A DNA stretch of 64,000 bases from Paenibacillus sp. ACRRX (GTDB lineage Bacteria > Bacillota > Bacilli > Paenibacillales > Paenibacillaceae): positions 496,001-560,000 of the forward strand of contig NZ_JAKRNK010000001.1 in the NCBI RefSeq assembly GCF_022346885.1. The letters run 5' to 3'. The number at the start of each line of letters is the position of its first letter. Position 1 is the stretch's first letter. Both the position numbers and the translations under genes were made by a program. Shown piece by piece: positions 9,038 through 17,733 of this stretch. A model generated the notes under the pieces. That model did not search any database. It saw only the letters and a list, made by a program, of their open reading frames with translations, and had not been told where the DNA came from.

Positions 9038-11212
9038 TTACCAAGCTGTATGCTCAGTCCACTCGTCATCTGTGTCTGGCACAAGTGGACTGATCGTGCC
9101 ATCTACACACAATGTTAAATGGTGAAGTGCACGTGTACAGCCTACGTATAGCAGTCTTGCTTCTAAAGGATTAATGCCATAGTGGGTTGCGTTGGCATGT
9201 GTAACGATGACAGCATCGAATTCCAGTCCCTTTGATAAATATACTGGAAGGACAGAAATACCACCCTCATACTGCTGTTGTCGTCCATCAATGATATGGG
9301 CGTTGATTCCGCTGCAGCTTAGCTGTTCATGCCACTGACGCGCCTCATCTGTCGTACGAGTCAAGATTGCCGTGGTCTGGTATCCAGATGCTTGATGGCG
9401 CTGCAGTTCCTCTGCGATCCAGCCAGCCAGTCGATCTGCTTGCGTGTGCAGCACTTGGACTTTCTGGCCGCCCCGGAATACGGGCTCTGCGAGCATCGTT
9501 GTGTTGACACCACGTTTTAATATCATATTGGCAAAATGGATAATTTCCATCGTAGAACGGTAGCTTCTAGTTAAGGCATAATAAGCTGAATCATCAGACG
9601 GGAAAGCTGCACGCATTTCCTGCCAATCCTCAATCCCTGCATAAGCATGGATTCCTTGCGACAAGTCGCCGAGTACCGTAAAAGAATGACTGCGGACCAT
9701 CTGGTCGAGCAGTGCGACTTGAAGCGGGGAGAAGTCCTGCGCTTCATCGATGACGATATGATCAAACCGTTGTGCGGACGTAACGCCATGCAGACGAATA
9801 TGCAAGTACGCTAACGTGGCCAGATCTTCGTGCTTGATGACGGCACGTTTTAGATCGGCAAGAGTCTGCTTGCGAACTGCTGCGGGGATACGATCTTTGA
9901 AGGCATCGTCCTGCAGCAATTGTTTGTACAATTGAACAACGTTAGCATTCGGCCACCGCTTTAGATAAGCTTTTAACTTAGAAGCGGATTTCTTCTTTTT
10001 ATCCTGAAGCTTTGTTTTGCTTCGCTCTTGTTTGAGCTCCATTTCCATCCAGCGCTGTATGCGGGCAGTCACTCGTTCTAATCGTTTTGCGGGCTCATAT
10101 GACCGATATTCTTGGTCAAACCAGTGGGCGATGTCTCTTTGCGGTAGTACTCCGCCGTCCCAAGGTGAGAAGTCTCCTTCCGGAATAGCTCTTTCTACCC
10201 AATGCTGTATGAGTTCATCAAGCATTTCCATCCATGCAAGCGAGCCCTTGAATCGTCCTGAACTGTCTTTACTATCCGTCGGACGCTCATCCAAGGAACC
10301 GTACCAACGTTCCACTTCCTCCATTGAAGAAGCCAACTGCACCTGATTGTGCAGATCCGCTAATTCGAGTGCCCAATCGGCAAACGTACGCTGCTGAATG
10401 TTGCCGACACCAAGTTCGGGAAGCACGTCACTTATATAGTCGAGAAACATGCGGTTAGGCGCAAATATAATCATTCGTTCCGCATGGATTTGTTCGTGAT
10501 ATTGATAGAGTAAATAAGCCAAACGGTGCAGTGCCACCGTAGTCTTTCCACTTCCTGCAACCCCTTGAATAAATAAAGCTTTGTTTTTAGGTGCACGGAT
10601 AATTGCATCCTGCTCGGCTTGGATTGTGGATACGATATCGCGCAGTCGATTATCTTTATTCTCTCCGAGGCGATACACTAGAAATTCATCTGTTACATGT
10701 TCTTCACCCTGCTCACGATTATAAGTATCCACGACACGTTGCAGCTGCTCATTACGGATTACAAGGTTGCGCTTGAGATGTACATCTGCTGTTATCGTGC
10801 CCTCAGGTGCTTCATAAGCGGCTGCTTCATCGCCGCCAGTAAAGGAATAAAACAAGCTGGCTACAGGAGCACGCCAATCAATAACAAGCGGATAAAGTGG
10901 AGCAGTTTTCTTGGCACCCTCATGATGTTGGAGTTGATGCGTATCGACGCCTTGCTTGCCGATGTAGAGCGGCATTACCTCATCCCGATTCTCTTCACGA
11001 ATATTCATTCGGCCAAAGTAAGGCTCTCTTACAGCACGCTTTAACCGTTGACGACGCTGTTCGCGAGTATCCTCCAATACTTGCTCTGTGAAGTCATGAC
11101 CTGTGTAGACAGGAATGCGTTGTAGTGTTTCATATTGCTGATTGATTTCCAGGAGTGTCTGCTCAAGTCGCTGTTGCTCTTCTTGATAGGCACTTTGAAA
11201 TGTGTCGCTCAC
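9038..11212 (-). CDS. helD: HelD-like RNA polymerase-recycling DNA helicase
   Basis: A 724-residue superfamily 1 ATPase resembling Bacillus HelD, which binds stalled or hibernating RNA polymerase and releases it from nucleic acid. N-terminal residues form a charged helical arm of the kind that enters the polymerase secondary channel. The family signatures PYFGRMNI and VIDWRAPVASLFY follow. Walker A (GVAGSGKTTVA) is near residue 217, the IDEAQDFSPLQ Walker B lies further on, and the late motifs SYRSTMEI and VYLSKGLEFDAVIV are present. It is about 50 residues shorter than B. subtilis HelD. It starts with GTG, 8 bases after AGGAGGT. Single gene. The family assignment is strong; the polymerase role comes from known homologues. 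Confidence 0.88.
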   Translation of the reverse strand: MSDTFQSAYQEEQQRLEQTLLEINQQYETLQRIPVYTGHDFTEQVLEDTREQRRQRLKRAVREPYFGRMNIREENRDEVMPLYIGKQGVDTHQLQHHEGAKKTAPLYPLVIDWRAPVASLFYSFTGGDEAAAYEAPEGTITADVHLKRNLVIRNEQLQRVVDTYNREQGEEHVTDEFLVYRLGENKDNRLRDIVSTIQAEQDAIIRAPKNKALFIQGVAGSGKTTVALHRLAYLLYQYHEQIHAERMIIFAPNRMFLDYISDVLPELGVGNIQQRTFADWALELADLHNQVQLASSMEEVERWYGSLDERPTDSKDSSGRFKGSLAWMEMLDELIQHWVERAIPEGDFSPWDGGVLPQRDIAHWFDQEYRSYEPAKRLERVTARIQRWMEMELKQERSKTKLQDKKKKSASKLKAYLKRWPNANVVQLYKQLLQDDAFKDRIPAAVRKQTLADLKRAVIKHEDLATLAYLHIRLHGVTSAQRFDHIVIDEAQDFSPLQVALLDQMVRSHSFTVLGDLSQGIHAYAGIEDWQEMRAAFPSDDSAYYALTRSYRSTMEIIHFANMILKRGVNTTMLAEPVFRGGQKVQVLHTQADRLAGWIAEELQRHQASGYQTTAILTRTTDEARQWHEQLSCSGINAHIIDGRQQQYEGGISVLPVYLSKGLEFDAVIVTHANATHYGINPLEARLLYVGCTRALHHLTLCVDGTISPLVPDTDDEWTEHTAW

Positions 11213-11656
11213 CTTCAGTTACCTCCTAAGAATAATTGTCGTCCATTTCATAAGCATACAATCTACAAAATGGAAACAGGAACTCACTATATCATACTGG
11301 TGAGGGGCTAGCAACTCATTCCTCTTTTGTAAAGGAGTTGGAAAGAATAAAGTTAAAACGAATGTCCGGCCCATTTTGGGTTCTAGTCCGTATAAGTTTA
11401 TTTAGATGGCATGATTCTTAACTGGCAGGTGGCTTCAGGAGATAATTATTACAGAAAACGATGCTTTGATGGTGTATGCTCCTCTTCTCAAACAATCAAG
11501 CCAGTTTTCATCGTCATACACACCTTGAATGCGCTTACTTTCAAGAGTACAATTAAACTTGAGGCAATTGAATTAACATGCAAATTAGTACAATTGCAAG
11601 TAAAGCTATAATTGTGATCGATAACTCGTTATCGGTATAGTGAGGAGAGGACTGAA
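11213..11656. other. Intergenic region between helD and phosphoesterase genes
   Basis: About 440 bases containing divergent promoters. A 66-codon reading frame at 11411-11611 has no ribosome site and no recognisable product and is not called. No RNA structure could be supported. Confidence 0.5.
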
Positions 11657-12922
11657 GTGGGCAACGAACCTATTCTTGTATTTCCGGTCATCAGTGACGT
11701 ACATATTGGACCGGGAGACGATGAAGAACAGCAAGCCATGGACGTGCAAGAGCCGACAGATATTGAAAAATATGCTGCCGCGCTAAATCTACTGAGGCAA
11801 TTAGCACCTGCGCAGGATGTGATGGTGATTGTTGGGGATCTGACTAATCAAGGTACAGTCCCGGAATATACCCGTCACATGGAAACTTTAATGACTCATA
11901 AGCATCCTGATGCAGAACTGCTAATTACGATAGGTAATCATGATTATTGGAATAACCTCCCTGTTACAGAGGCGCAAGAACGGTTCCTGCACATGAGCGG
12001 CATGAAACATTTATACCAGCAATATGTTATCAAGGGTTACCATTTCATTATGTTGGCGACGGAAGATGGCACGACCCATGGATTATATTCACTCGATCAG
12101 ATTGAATGGCTGAAGAGTCAATTGCTGCAGGCGGCACAACAGGACCCAGATAAGCCGATCTTTGTATTTCTGCATCAGCATATTGCAGATACGGTATACG
12201 GTAGTGCGGAGTGGGGGATTCAACAGAATAAAGAAGCGTTGTATGAAGCGCTGCGTCCATACCCGCAAGTTATCACTTTTAGTGGTCATTCTCATTATCC
12301 GTTAAATGACCCAAGAAGTATTCATCAGCGGGATTTTACATCAGTAGGTACAGGCTCAATTCGATATATGGAGGTGGAAAAAGGCAGAATTCAAGGAGCA
12401 TTGCCGCTCAAGGGTAGCGAATTCAGCCAAGGACTCATAGTTGAAGTATATCATGATGGAGTGCAAATTCGCCGAATCGACTTCTGTGAACAGGCAGAAA
12501 TAAGTGAACCTTGGCTGATTCCATTGCCAGTTATCACTTCGACTTTTAAATATACGGATAATCGCGACCAGAGCCCGCCAGTATTTCCGACAGATGCACG
12601 TCTGCTGGTACACAATTGGGACAAGAGTACGTCAAGTCTGACCATTGCATGGAAGCAGGCTAATGACGATCAACAGGTTCATCACTATGAAATTCAGCTG
12701 TTTGATGACGATGATCAACTGCTTCAACAATGGACAGCATTCTCTGAATCATATCGTTACACCATGCCAGATCCGTTAGTTATCACATTGAGTGATTTGC
12801 CGGATGATATAATGTATACAACCGCCAAATTAACCGTAAGGGCGGTAGACAGCTTCGGGTACAAGAGTGATGAGTGGCTGACATGTCGAGTTGAGGATGG
12901 GCAAATACGTACTCGAATCTAG
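11657..12922 (+). CDS. Calcineurin-like metallophosphoesterase with C-terminal beta domain
   Basis: A 421-residue protein of the calcineurin-like phosphoesterase superfamily. All five metal-site blocks are readable: SDVH (Asp14, His16), VGDLTNQG, IGNHDYW, FLHQH and SGHSHYP, so a binuclear metal centre for phosphomonoester or diester cleavage is expected. After about residue 300 the chain resembles a fibronectin-III-like beta sandwich. No signal peptide is visible, which is odd because most such two-domain enzymes are secreted. It starts with GTG; GAGGAGAGG lies just upstream. Substrate unknown; the gene has no operon partner. Confidence 0.83.
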   Translation: MGNEPILVFPVISDVHIGPGDDEEQQAMDVQEPTDIEKYAAALNLLRQLAPAQDVMVIVGDLTNQGTVPEYTRHMETLMTHKHPDAELLITIGNHDYWNNLPVTEAQERFLHMSGMKHLYQQYVIKGYHFIMLATEDGTTHGLYSLDQIEWLKSQLLQAAQQDPDKPIFVFLHQHIADTVYGSAEWGIQQNKEALYEALRPYPQVITFSGHSHYPLNDPRSIHQRDFTSVGTGSIRYMEVEKGRIQGALPLKGSEFSQGLIVEVYHDGVQIRRIDFCEQAEISEPWLIPLPVITSTFKYTDNRDQSPPVFPTDARLLVHNWDKSTSSLTIAWKQANDDQQVHHYEIQLFDDDDQLLQQWTAFSESYRYTMPDPLVITLSDLPDDIMYTTAKLTVRAVDSFGYKSDEWLTCRVEDGQIRTRI

Positions 12923-12957
12923 CGAACTTATAATACAATACACAGTATAACGCTTAC

Positions 12958-13034
12958 AAAAAAAGACCGAGCAATCGATCTTCAACACAGTGGCACATAT
13001 CCTCTATGTTGGAAACGATGCGTTCGGTCTTTTT
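12958..13034. terminator. Bidirectional terminator
   Basis: AAAAAGACCGA pairs with TCGGTCTTTTT across an internal region that can pair further (GCAATCG with CGATGCG partly). It is A-rich on the left and T-rich on the right, and serves the convergent phosphoesterase and deoD genes. Confidence 0.75.
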
Positions 13035-13054
13035 ATGGTCCAAAAGTGAATATA

Positions 13055-13765
13055 CTAGCCTTGGTTTACAACAGTATCCAATGCTACTTCGATCATTTGA
13101 TTGAACGTAGTTTGACGTTCTTGGGAAGAAGTAATCTCACCAGTTAGAATGTGATCGCTTACAGTCAGGAGCGACAGGGCTTGTACACGATACTTAGCAG
13201 CCAGGATGTACAATGCAGCAGTCTCCATCTCTACAGCCATAACACCGTATTGTCCCAATTTATTGTTTAATTCAGGACGCTCGGAATAGAAATAGTCCGA
13301 AGAATGGATGTTGCCGACACGAACATTCATATTACGTTCTTGCGAGATCATGTAAGCGGAGTGCAGTAAATTAAAGTCTGCAATCGGCGAGAAAGACAGA
13401 TCATCGAAGAAATGAGACACGATTGAAGAATCTGTACATACGCTTTGTGCCATGAGTACATCGCGCAGCTTAACATCTTCTTGAATCGCACCACACGTAC
13501 CCACACGAATAAGGGTCTTGCAGCCGTAGTCTTTAATCAATTCTGTTGCATAAATAGAGAAAGATGGTACACCCATCCCAGTACCTTGTACGGAAATGCG
13601 CTTGCCTTTGTATGTTCCTGTGTAACCGAACATGTTACGGACATTGTTGTAGCATTGCGCGCCTTCTAGGAAGTTCTCAGCGATGTGTTTTGCGCGGAGC
13701 GGGTCTCCAGGTAATAGAACGGCTTCTGCAATTGCCCCATTTGGAGCTTCTAAATGAATACTCAT
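13055..13765 (-). CDS. deoD: Purine nucleoside phosphorylase DeoD
   Basis: A 236-residue hexameric-type (PNP-I) purine nucleoside phosphorylase, which splits purine (deoxy)nucleosides into base and (deoxy)ribose-1-phosphate in the cytoplasm. Visible signatures are [13 protein letters not shown], the GTGMGVPS phosphate loop, RVGTCGAI and VEMETAALY with the ribose-binding Met-Glu. Length is typical. AACGGAGG lies 5 bases before the ATG. The gene sits beside a nucleoside ABC importer, which suggests a salvage locus. Two palindromes upstream (13855-13893) may be operators. Confidence 0.95.
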   Translation of the reverse strand: MSIHLEAPNGAIAEAVLLPGDPLRAKHIAENFLEGAQCYNNVRNMFGYTGTYKGKRISVQGTGMGVPSFSIYATELIKDYGCKTLIRVGTCGAIQEDVKLRDVLMAQSVCTDSSIVSHFFDDLSFSPIADFNLLHSAYMISQERNMNVRVGNIHSSDYFYSERPELNNKLGQYGVMAVEMETAALYILAAKYRVQALSLLTVSDHILTGEITSSQERQTTFNQMIEVALDTVVNQG

Positions 13766-13854
13766 AACGTTCCTCCGTTTCGTTGTCGTCAGTTGTCGTA
13801 TGAAGCGTTATATGCGACTGAACGGGCATACTACGTTAGCTTTACACGTTCGAA

Positions 13855-13893
13855 TCGAATTAATTCGAGGTTATCATGATTGTTGTCAACAAT
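13855..13893. promoter_or_regulatory. Two palindromes upstream of deoD
   Basis: TCGAATTAATTCGA (13855-13868) is a perfect 14-bp palindrome. ATTGTTGTCAACAAT (13879-13893) is a perfect 15-base palindrome whose centre contains a minus-strand TTGACA. A matching minus-strand -10 could not be fixed. The pair looks like operators at the deoD promoter; the regulator is not known. Confidence 0.45.
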
Positions 13894-13932
13894 TCCGTAA
13901 CGAGGAGGGGATTCATTTTGTGATTTTGGTTA

Positions 13933-13973
13933 CAAAAAAAAGGTCAGGGGCGTCACTGCATCATGACGCCCTT
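13933..13973 (-). terminator. Terminator of the Crp/Fnr regulator gene
   Basis: The stem GGGCGTCA/TGACGCCC (13948-13971), with an 8-base loop, is followed on the minus strand by a short CCTGACC and a run of eight T. This is a clear intrinsic terminator for the minus-strand regulator gene. Confidence 0.8.
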
Positions 13974-13997
13974 TAACATACAATAAACCTAGACATA

Positions 13998-14010
13998 TGA
14001 AAGCGCTTCA
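13998..14010. promoter_or_regulatory. cre-like palindrome downstream of the Crp/Fnr gene
   Basis: TGAAAGCGCTTCA is a perfect palindrome that fits the core of the CcpA catabolite-responsive element. It lies between the stop codon of the minus-strand regulator gene and its terminator, about 235 bases upstream of deoD, which is not a normal promoter position. Confidence 0.4.
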
Positions 14011-14049
14011 CAGTTATTGACAGTTGGTGCGTCCTTATGCTAGATTTCG

Positions 14050-14790
14050 CTAGGGGAGCAGGCATTGATTCGTATCATCACCACGCCAACGTCTCTGCTT
14101 TGGATGTGCGACATCTGAGTCATAAAGGTCAATCAATCGCTGAATGTCTACTATTGTAATCGTTTTTTGTTTCATTTCAATTAGTCCGTCATCTTGGAAC
14201 TCTTTAATGATCTTGGATAACGATTCACGGGTGACCCCAATCATGTTAGCGAATACATGATGAGTCAGCTTGAAATTAATTCGGATACGGCCTTTTTCTT
14301 CAATACCTAAGTTATAGGCAAGGTCCAGCAGCATATTGGCCACTTTGCGGCGAACATCCATGTAAGATAGGTACACAACCTTGCGGTTTAACACACGAAT
14401 GTGGTCGACAAGCTGACAATAAGCTTTGCGCAGCACTGAAGGGTATTGTTCGGCTATGGATAGGAATTCATCACGTGACAGCAGCCAGGCATGAACGGTC
14501 TCCATCGCTTCTACTGAAGCAATCCGAGAATAGTCGGTGTAGATGGCTTCGAGTTCGCCAACCGCTTCACCAGGAAAGAAGAAATTAAAAATAATTTCTT
14601 TATCTTCCTGAATGCTGAATACTTTTACCGATCCTGACCGCAAAATAAACACATCACGGCTGGTGTCGTCTTCGTAGATTAAAGTGTGGTTCTTGTTAAA
14701 TATTCTATGCTTCAACTTCGGCAGTATCGCATGCAGCGCTTCGTCCGGAAGATCTTGAAAGTAGAATACCTGACGTAAGTCATTAATCAT
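14050..14790 (-). CDS. Crp/Fnr-family transcriptional regulator
   Basis: A 246-residue regulator with a cyclic-nucleotide-binding-type beta roll (about residues 15-125, with the FFFPGEAVGELEAIY segment), a long dimerisation helix, and a C-terminal winged helix whose recognition part reads MIGVTRESLSKIIKEFQDDGLI. There are no clustered cysteines, so an Fnr-type iron-sulfur sensor is not expected. The cNMP pocket lacks an obvious Arg-Ser pair, so the ligand is unknown. ATG 14790 is preferred over the in-frame TTG at 14793 on ribosome-site spacing (AAGGATGG). It is divergent from the BMP/Nup importer and just upstream of deoD. Control of nucleoside uptake is possible but is only an inference from position. 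Confidence 0.85.
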   Translation of the reverse strand: MINDLRQVFYFQDLPDEALHAILPKLKHRIFNKNHTLIYEDDTSRDVFILRSGSVKVFSIQEDKEIIFNFFFPGEAVGELEAIYTDYSRIASVEAMETVHAWLLSRDEFLSIAEQYPSVLRKAYCQLVDHIRVLNRKVVYLSYMDVRRKVANMLLDLAYNLGIEEKGRIRINFKLTHHVFANMIGVTRESLSKIIKEFQDDGLIEMKQKTITIVDIQRLIDLYDSDVAHPKQRRWRGDDTNQCLLP

Positions 14791-14873
14791 CAAATATCCA
14801 TCCTTATTTAAGGTTTTTGTAAATAGGAGTCATCTCGCCATTATAACCTAATTAGCAGCAGTTTGGCAGTGCA

Positions 14874-15012
14874 TTGGAGTAAAGTAATAGGATGTATAAT
14901 ATTGCAAGTTACAATTGCTTATTCTATTTAGGAGGTGATGCCCGCTAGAAGAGGGCATACACAATAGTAGTACAGCAAGTCCGTAGAGCAATGTTATTGT
15001 AACATACTACGG
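14874..15012 (+). promoter_or_regulatory. Promoter and structured leader of the nucleoside importer
   Basis: A TATAAT at 14895-14900 with a weak TTGGAG (spacer 15) marks a likely promoter. The leader then carries AGGAGGTGAT (14930-14939), a perfect match to the 16S rRNA tail but not followed by the main gene. Next come a hairpin ATGCCC/GGGCAT (14938-14958) and a stronger one at 14981-15012 (CCGTAG/CTACGG with inner ATGTT/AACAT). A nine-codon frame starts at 14938. No known riboswitch consensus, including the purine aptamer, was recognised. Confidence 0.5.
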
Positions 15013-15053
15013 TAATTTCTCAGCAACGCACATAACTAAGGGGGATTTTGAAC

Positions 15054-16094
15054 ATGAAACAAACAAAGAAATTTTGGGTCCTAACGCTCGTAGCAGCACT
15101 GTTCTTCTCCGTTGCACTTACAGGCTGTGGAGGTAAAAACAAAGATGAATCCGGCGCAGCAAACGGCGGCGCACACAGCGAATTGAAAGCAGGCTTGGTG
15201 ACTGACCTTGGAAGTGTTAACGACAAATCGTTTAACCAAAGTGCTTGGGAAGGCTTGCAAAAGCTGAATAAAGAAACCGGTGTACAAGTAAAATACTTGG
15301 AGCCTAAAAAAGATACCGAAATTATTACAAGCTTGAACCAATTTGTGAAAAATAAATATGATTTGACATGGGCTACTGGCTACACAATGATGGATGCCGT
15401 TAAACAAGTAGCAGGAGAAAATCCTAACGTTAAGATTGGCTTGGTAGATGCTGAAGTTCAAGCGCCTAACGTTGCATCTGTATTGTTCAAAGAGCAAGAG
15501 GGTTCCTTCTTGGTTGGGGTAATTGCAGGTTTGACAACCAAATCCAACAAGGTAGGCTTTGTTGGTGGTGTTGAATTGCCAGTAATTAAACGTTTCGAAG
15601 TTGGTTTCCGTGCTGGTGTAGAGGCTGTTAATCCAGAAGCTGCTAAAAACATGAAAGTTATCTACGCAGGTGACTTTAGCCGTGTTGACAAAGGTAAATC
15701 CGCAGCTGCTACCATCTATAATGAAGGCGCGGATATTATCTTCCACGCTGCTGGCATGACAGGAAACGGCGTATTTAATGAAGCAAAAGAGCGCTCCAAA
15801 GGCGACAAAAAAGCTTGGGTTATTGGCGTAGATATGGACCAATCCTTGACATTTGGCGATGAAGTTACATTAACATCCATGGTTAAAAAAGTAGATGAAG
15901 CAGTAGTTAAAGTATCCAAAGACATGATTGATGGTAAATTCCCAGGCGGCAAAACAACTTACTTGGGTCTGAAAGAGAATGGCGTTGATATCGCTTCTAC
16001 GTCGACCAAAAACGTAGCTCCAGATGTGTTGAAAAAGGTTGAAGAATTCCGCGAAAAAATTATTAATGGTGAAATTACTGTTCCTGAAAAATAA
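15054..16094 (+). CDS. BMP-family nucleoside-binding lipoprotein
   Basis: A 346-residue extracellular lipoprotein of the basic membrane protein (Bmp/PnrA/NupN) family, the receptor of a nucleoside ABC importer. The signal peptide ends in LTGC with lipidated Cys25. The mature part has the family landmarks GLVTDLGSVNDKSFNQSAWEG, the DAEVQAPNV segment, GVELPVIKRFEVGFRAG and VIGVDMDQS. ATG 15054 follows AAGGGGG by 9 bases; the in-frame TTG at 15048 lies too close to it. The three following genes encode the ATPase and two permeases, and deoD is nearby. The nucleoside substrate is therefore well supported, but purine versus pyrimidine preference is not. Confidence 0.92.
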   Translation: MKQTKKFWVLTLVAALFFSVALTGCGGKNKDESGAANGGAHSELKAGLVTDLGSVNDKSFNQSAWEGLQKLNKETGVQVKYLEPKKDTEIITSLNQFVKNKYDLTWATGYTMMDAVKQVAGENPNVKIGLVDAEVQAPNVASVLFKEQEGSFLVGVIAGLTTKSNKVGFVGGVELPVIKRFEVGFRAGVEAVNPEAAKNMKVIYAGDFSRVDKGKSAAATIYNEGADIIFHAAGMTGNGVFNEAKERSKGDKKAWVIGVDMDQSLTFGDEVTLTSMVKKVDEAVVKVSKDMIDGKFPGGKTTYLGLKENGVDIASTSTKNVAPDVLKKVEEFREKIINGEITVPEK

Positions 16095-16140
16095 TCGACA
16101 TCACGGTTAAACCTGAACAACATTGACATCGTTCAGCACA

Positions 16141-16174
16141 TTCCCCTGCCGTCTTGAGAATAGAGGCAGGGGAA
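16141..16174 (+). terminator. Intercistronic hairpin between BMP lipoprotein and ATPase genes
   Basis: A perfect 10-bp stem TTCCCCTGCC/GGCAGGGGAA with a 14-base loop, followed by a short CTTTAT. It probably reduces or stabilises transcription past the binding-protein gene rather than ending it, because the ATPase gene starts 21 bases later with a strong ribosome site. Confidence 0.6.
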
Positions 16175-16194
16175 CTTTATAAGGAGGAATAATT

Positions 16195-17733
16195 ATGGCA
16201 GAGCAGCATGACATCGTGCTCCAGCTAAAAGGGCTGACGAAGCGATTTGGCGGATTCGTCGCGAATGACCATATCGATCTGGAACTTCGCAAAGGCGAAG
16301 TATTAGCTCTTCTCGGAGAGAACGGCGCCGGCAAGTCGACTTTGATGAACATGGTGTTTGGCTTGTATCAGCCTGAAGAGGGCGAAATATGGGTTAAGGG
16401 CCAGCAGCTCACGATGGATACTCCAAGTGTTGCCATAGAACATGGAATCGGGATGGTGCATCAGCATTTCAAATTGGTGCCTCCATTTACGGTAACAGAA
16501 AACATTATTCTTGGTATGGAGACGAAGAAAGGACTTCGTCTCGATAAAAAGAGTGCGGCAGCACGAATTCAAGAGCTGTCTGACATGTACAAGCTGAACT
16601 TAAAACCTCACGCTAGGATAGATTCCATATCCGTTGGAATGCAGCAGCGTGTTGAGATTATGAAAATATTGTACCGCGGCGCGGACATTTTAATATTCGA
16701 CGAGCCTACGGCTGTGTTAACACCGCAGGAAATAAGCGAACTGCTTGGCATATTCCGCAAGCTGACCAAAGAAGGCAAGTCGATTATCGTCATTACCCAT
16801 AAGTTAAAAGAAATTATGGAAGCAGCAGATCGTTGTACGGTCATTCGCCGAGGGAAAGTCATTGATACATTGAACGTAAAAGACACAACTCCTCAGCAGC
16901 TTGCTGAACGTATGGTAGGACATAACGTTAAGTTGACGGTAGATAAAGAGGATGCGAAACCAGCAGAGACTTTGCTTCATGTGCAGGATATATGGGCAAA
17001 GGATGATAGCGGGCACGATATGCTGAAAGGGCTGTCATTTGAAGTTAAGGCCGGTGAGATTGTAGGTATTGCAGGTGTAGATGGCAATGGGCAGACAGAA
17101 TTGGTTGAAGCAATTAGCGGCATGCGCCCAACGCAAAAAGGCAAGATTCAGCTTGGTAGCGATGAACTGACTAACCGTAACCCGCGTGATGTATCAGAGA
17201 TCGGGGTTGGCCATATTCCGCAAGACCGTCACAAACATGGTTTAGTTCTAGATTTTACAATTGAAGAGAACTCGGTATTGAAGTCATACTTCAAATCACC
17301 TTGGACAAAGAAAGGTATCATTCAATCCGACAAGATTAAACAAGAAACAGAACGTTACGTTCAGGATTATGATATTCGTACACCTGGAACCGGCGTGTTG
17401 GCGCGTTCGCTGTCTGGGGGCAATCAGCAAAAAATTATTATTGCTCGAGAGATCGAACGCAAGCCGCGTCTTCTTATTGCAGCCCAACCGACTCGCGGTC
17501 TGGATGTAGGTGCGATTTCCTTTGTACACAAGCAGCTTATTGCTGAGCGTGATGCAGGGAAAGGCGTATTGCTTGTGTCCTTTGAGTTAGAAGAGATTAT
17601 GAACGTTGCAGACCGAATATTGGTTATCTTTAACGGGCAGATTGTTGGCGAGACAACACCTAAGCAAACAAATGAGCAAGAGCTCGGACTGATGATGGCA
17701 GGCAAGCTAGAAAGGGGATCTGCTCATGTCTAA
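16195..17733 (+). CDS. nupO: Nucleoside ABC transporter ATP-binding protein (NupO-like)
   Basis: A 512-residue protein with two fused ABC domains, the arrangement found in ribose/nucleoside importers (RbsA, NupO). The N-terminal domain has Walker A GENGAGKST, signature SVGMQQRVEI and FDEPTAVLTP. The C-terminal domain has a degenerate Walker A (GVDGNGQTE) but an intact SLSGGNQQK signature and AAQPTRGLDVG. The degenerate second site is normal for this family. AAGGAGG precedes the ATG. Its stop overlaps the next permease start by 8 bases. Confidence 0.92.
   Translation: MAEQHDIVLQLKGLTKRFGGFVANDHIDLELRKGEVLALLGENGAGKSTLMNMVFGLYQPEEGEIWVKGQQLTMDTPSVAIEHGIGMVHQHFKLVPPFTVTENIILGMETKKGLRLDKKSAAARIQELSDMYKLNLKPHARIDSISVGMQQRVEIMKILYRGADILIFDEPTAVLTPQEISELLGIFRKLTKEGKSIIVITHKLKEIMEAADRCTVIRRGKVIDTLNVKDTTPQQLAERMVGHNVKLTVDKEDAKPAETLLHVQDIWAKDDSGHDMLKGLSFEVKAGEIVGIAGVDGNGQTELVEAISGMRPTQKGKIQLGSDELTNRNPRDVSEIGVGHIPQDRHKHGLVLDFTIEENSVLKSYFKSPWTKKGIIQSDKIKQETERYVQDYDIRTPGTGVLARSLSGGNQQKIIIAREIERKPRLLIAAQPTRGLDVGAISFVHKQLIAERDAGKGVLLVSFELEEIMNVADRILVIFNGQIVGETTPKQTNEQELGLMMAGKLERGSAHV

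Noticed and set aside
11411-11611. 66-codon open frame between helD and the phosphoesterase gene
   Set aside because: No ribosome site, no recognisable motif, and composition like the surrounding non-coding sequence.
14874-15053. Purine riboswitch before the nucleoside importer
   Set aside because: The conserved purine-aptamer core and its loop-loop sequences were looked for and are not present.
15081-15842. 253-codon minus-strand frame inside the BMP lipoprotein gene
   Set aside because: It is the antisense shadow of a well-supported lipoprotein gene and has no ribosome site or domain features.
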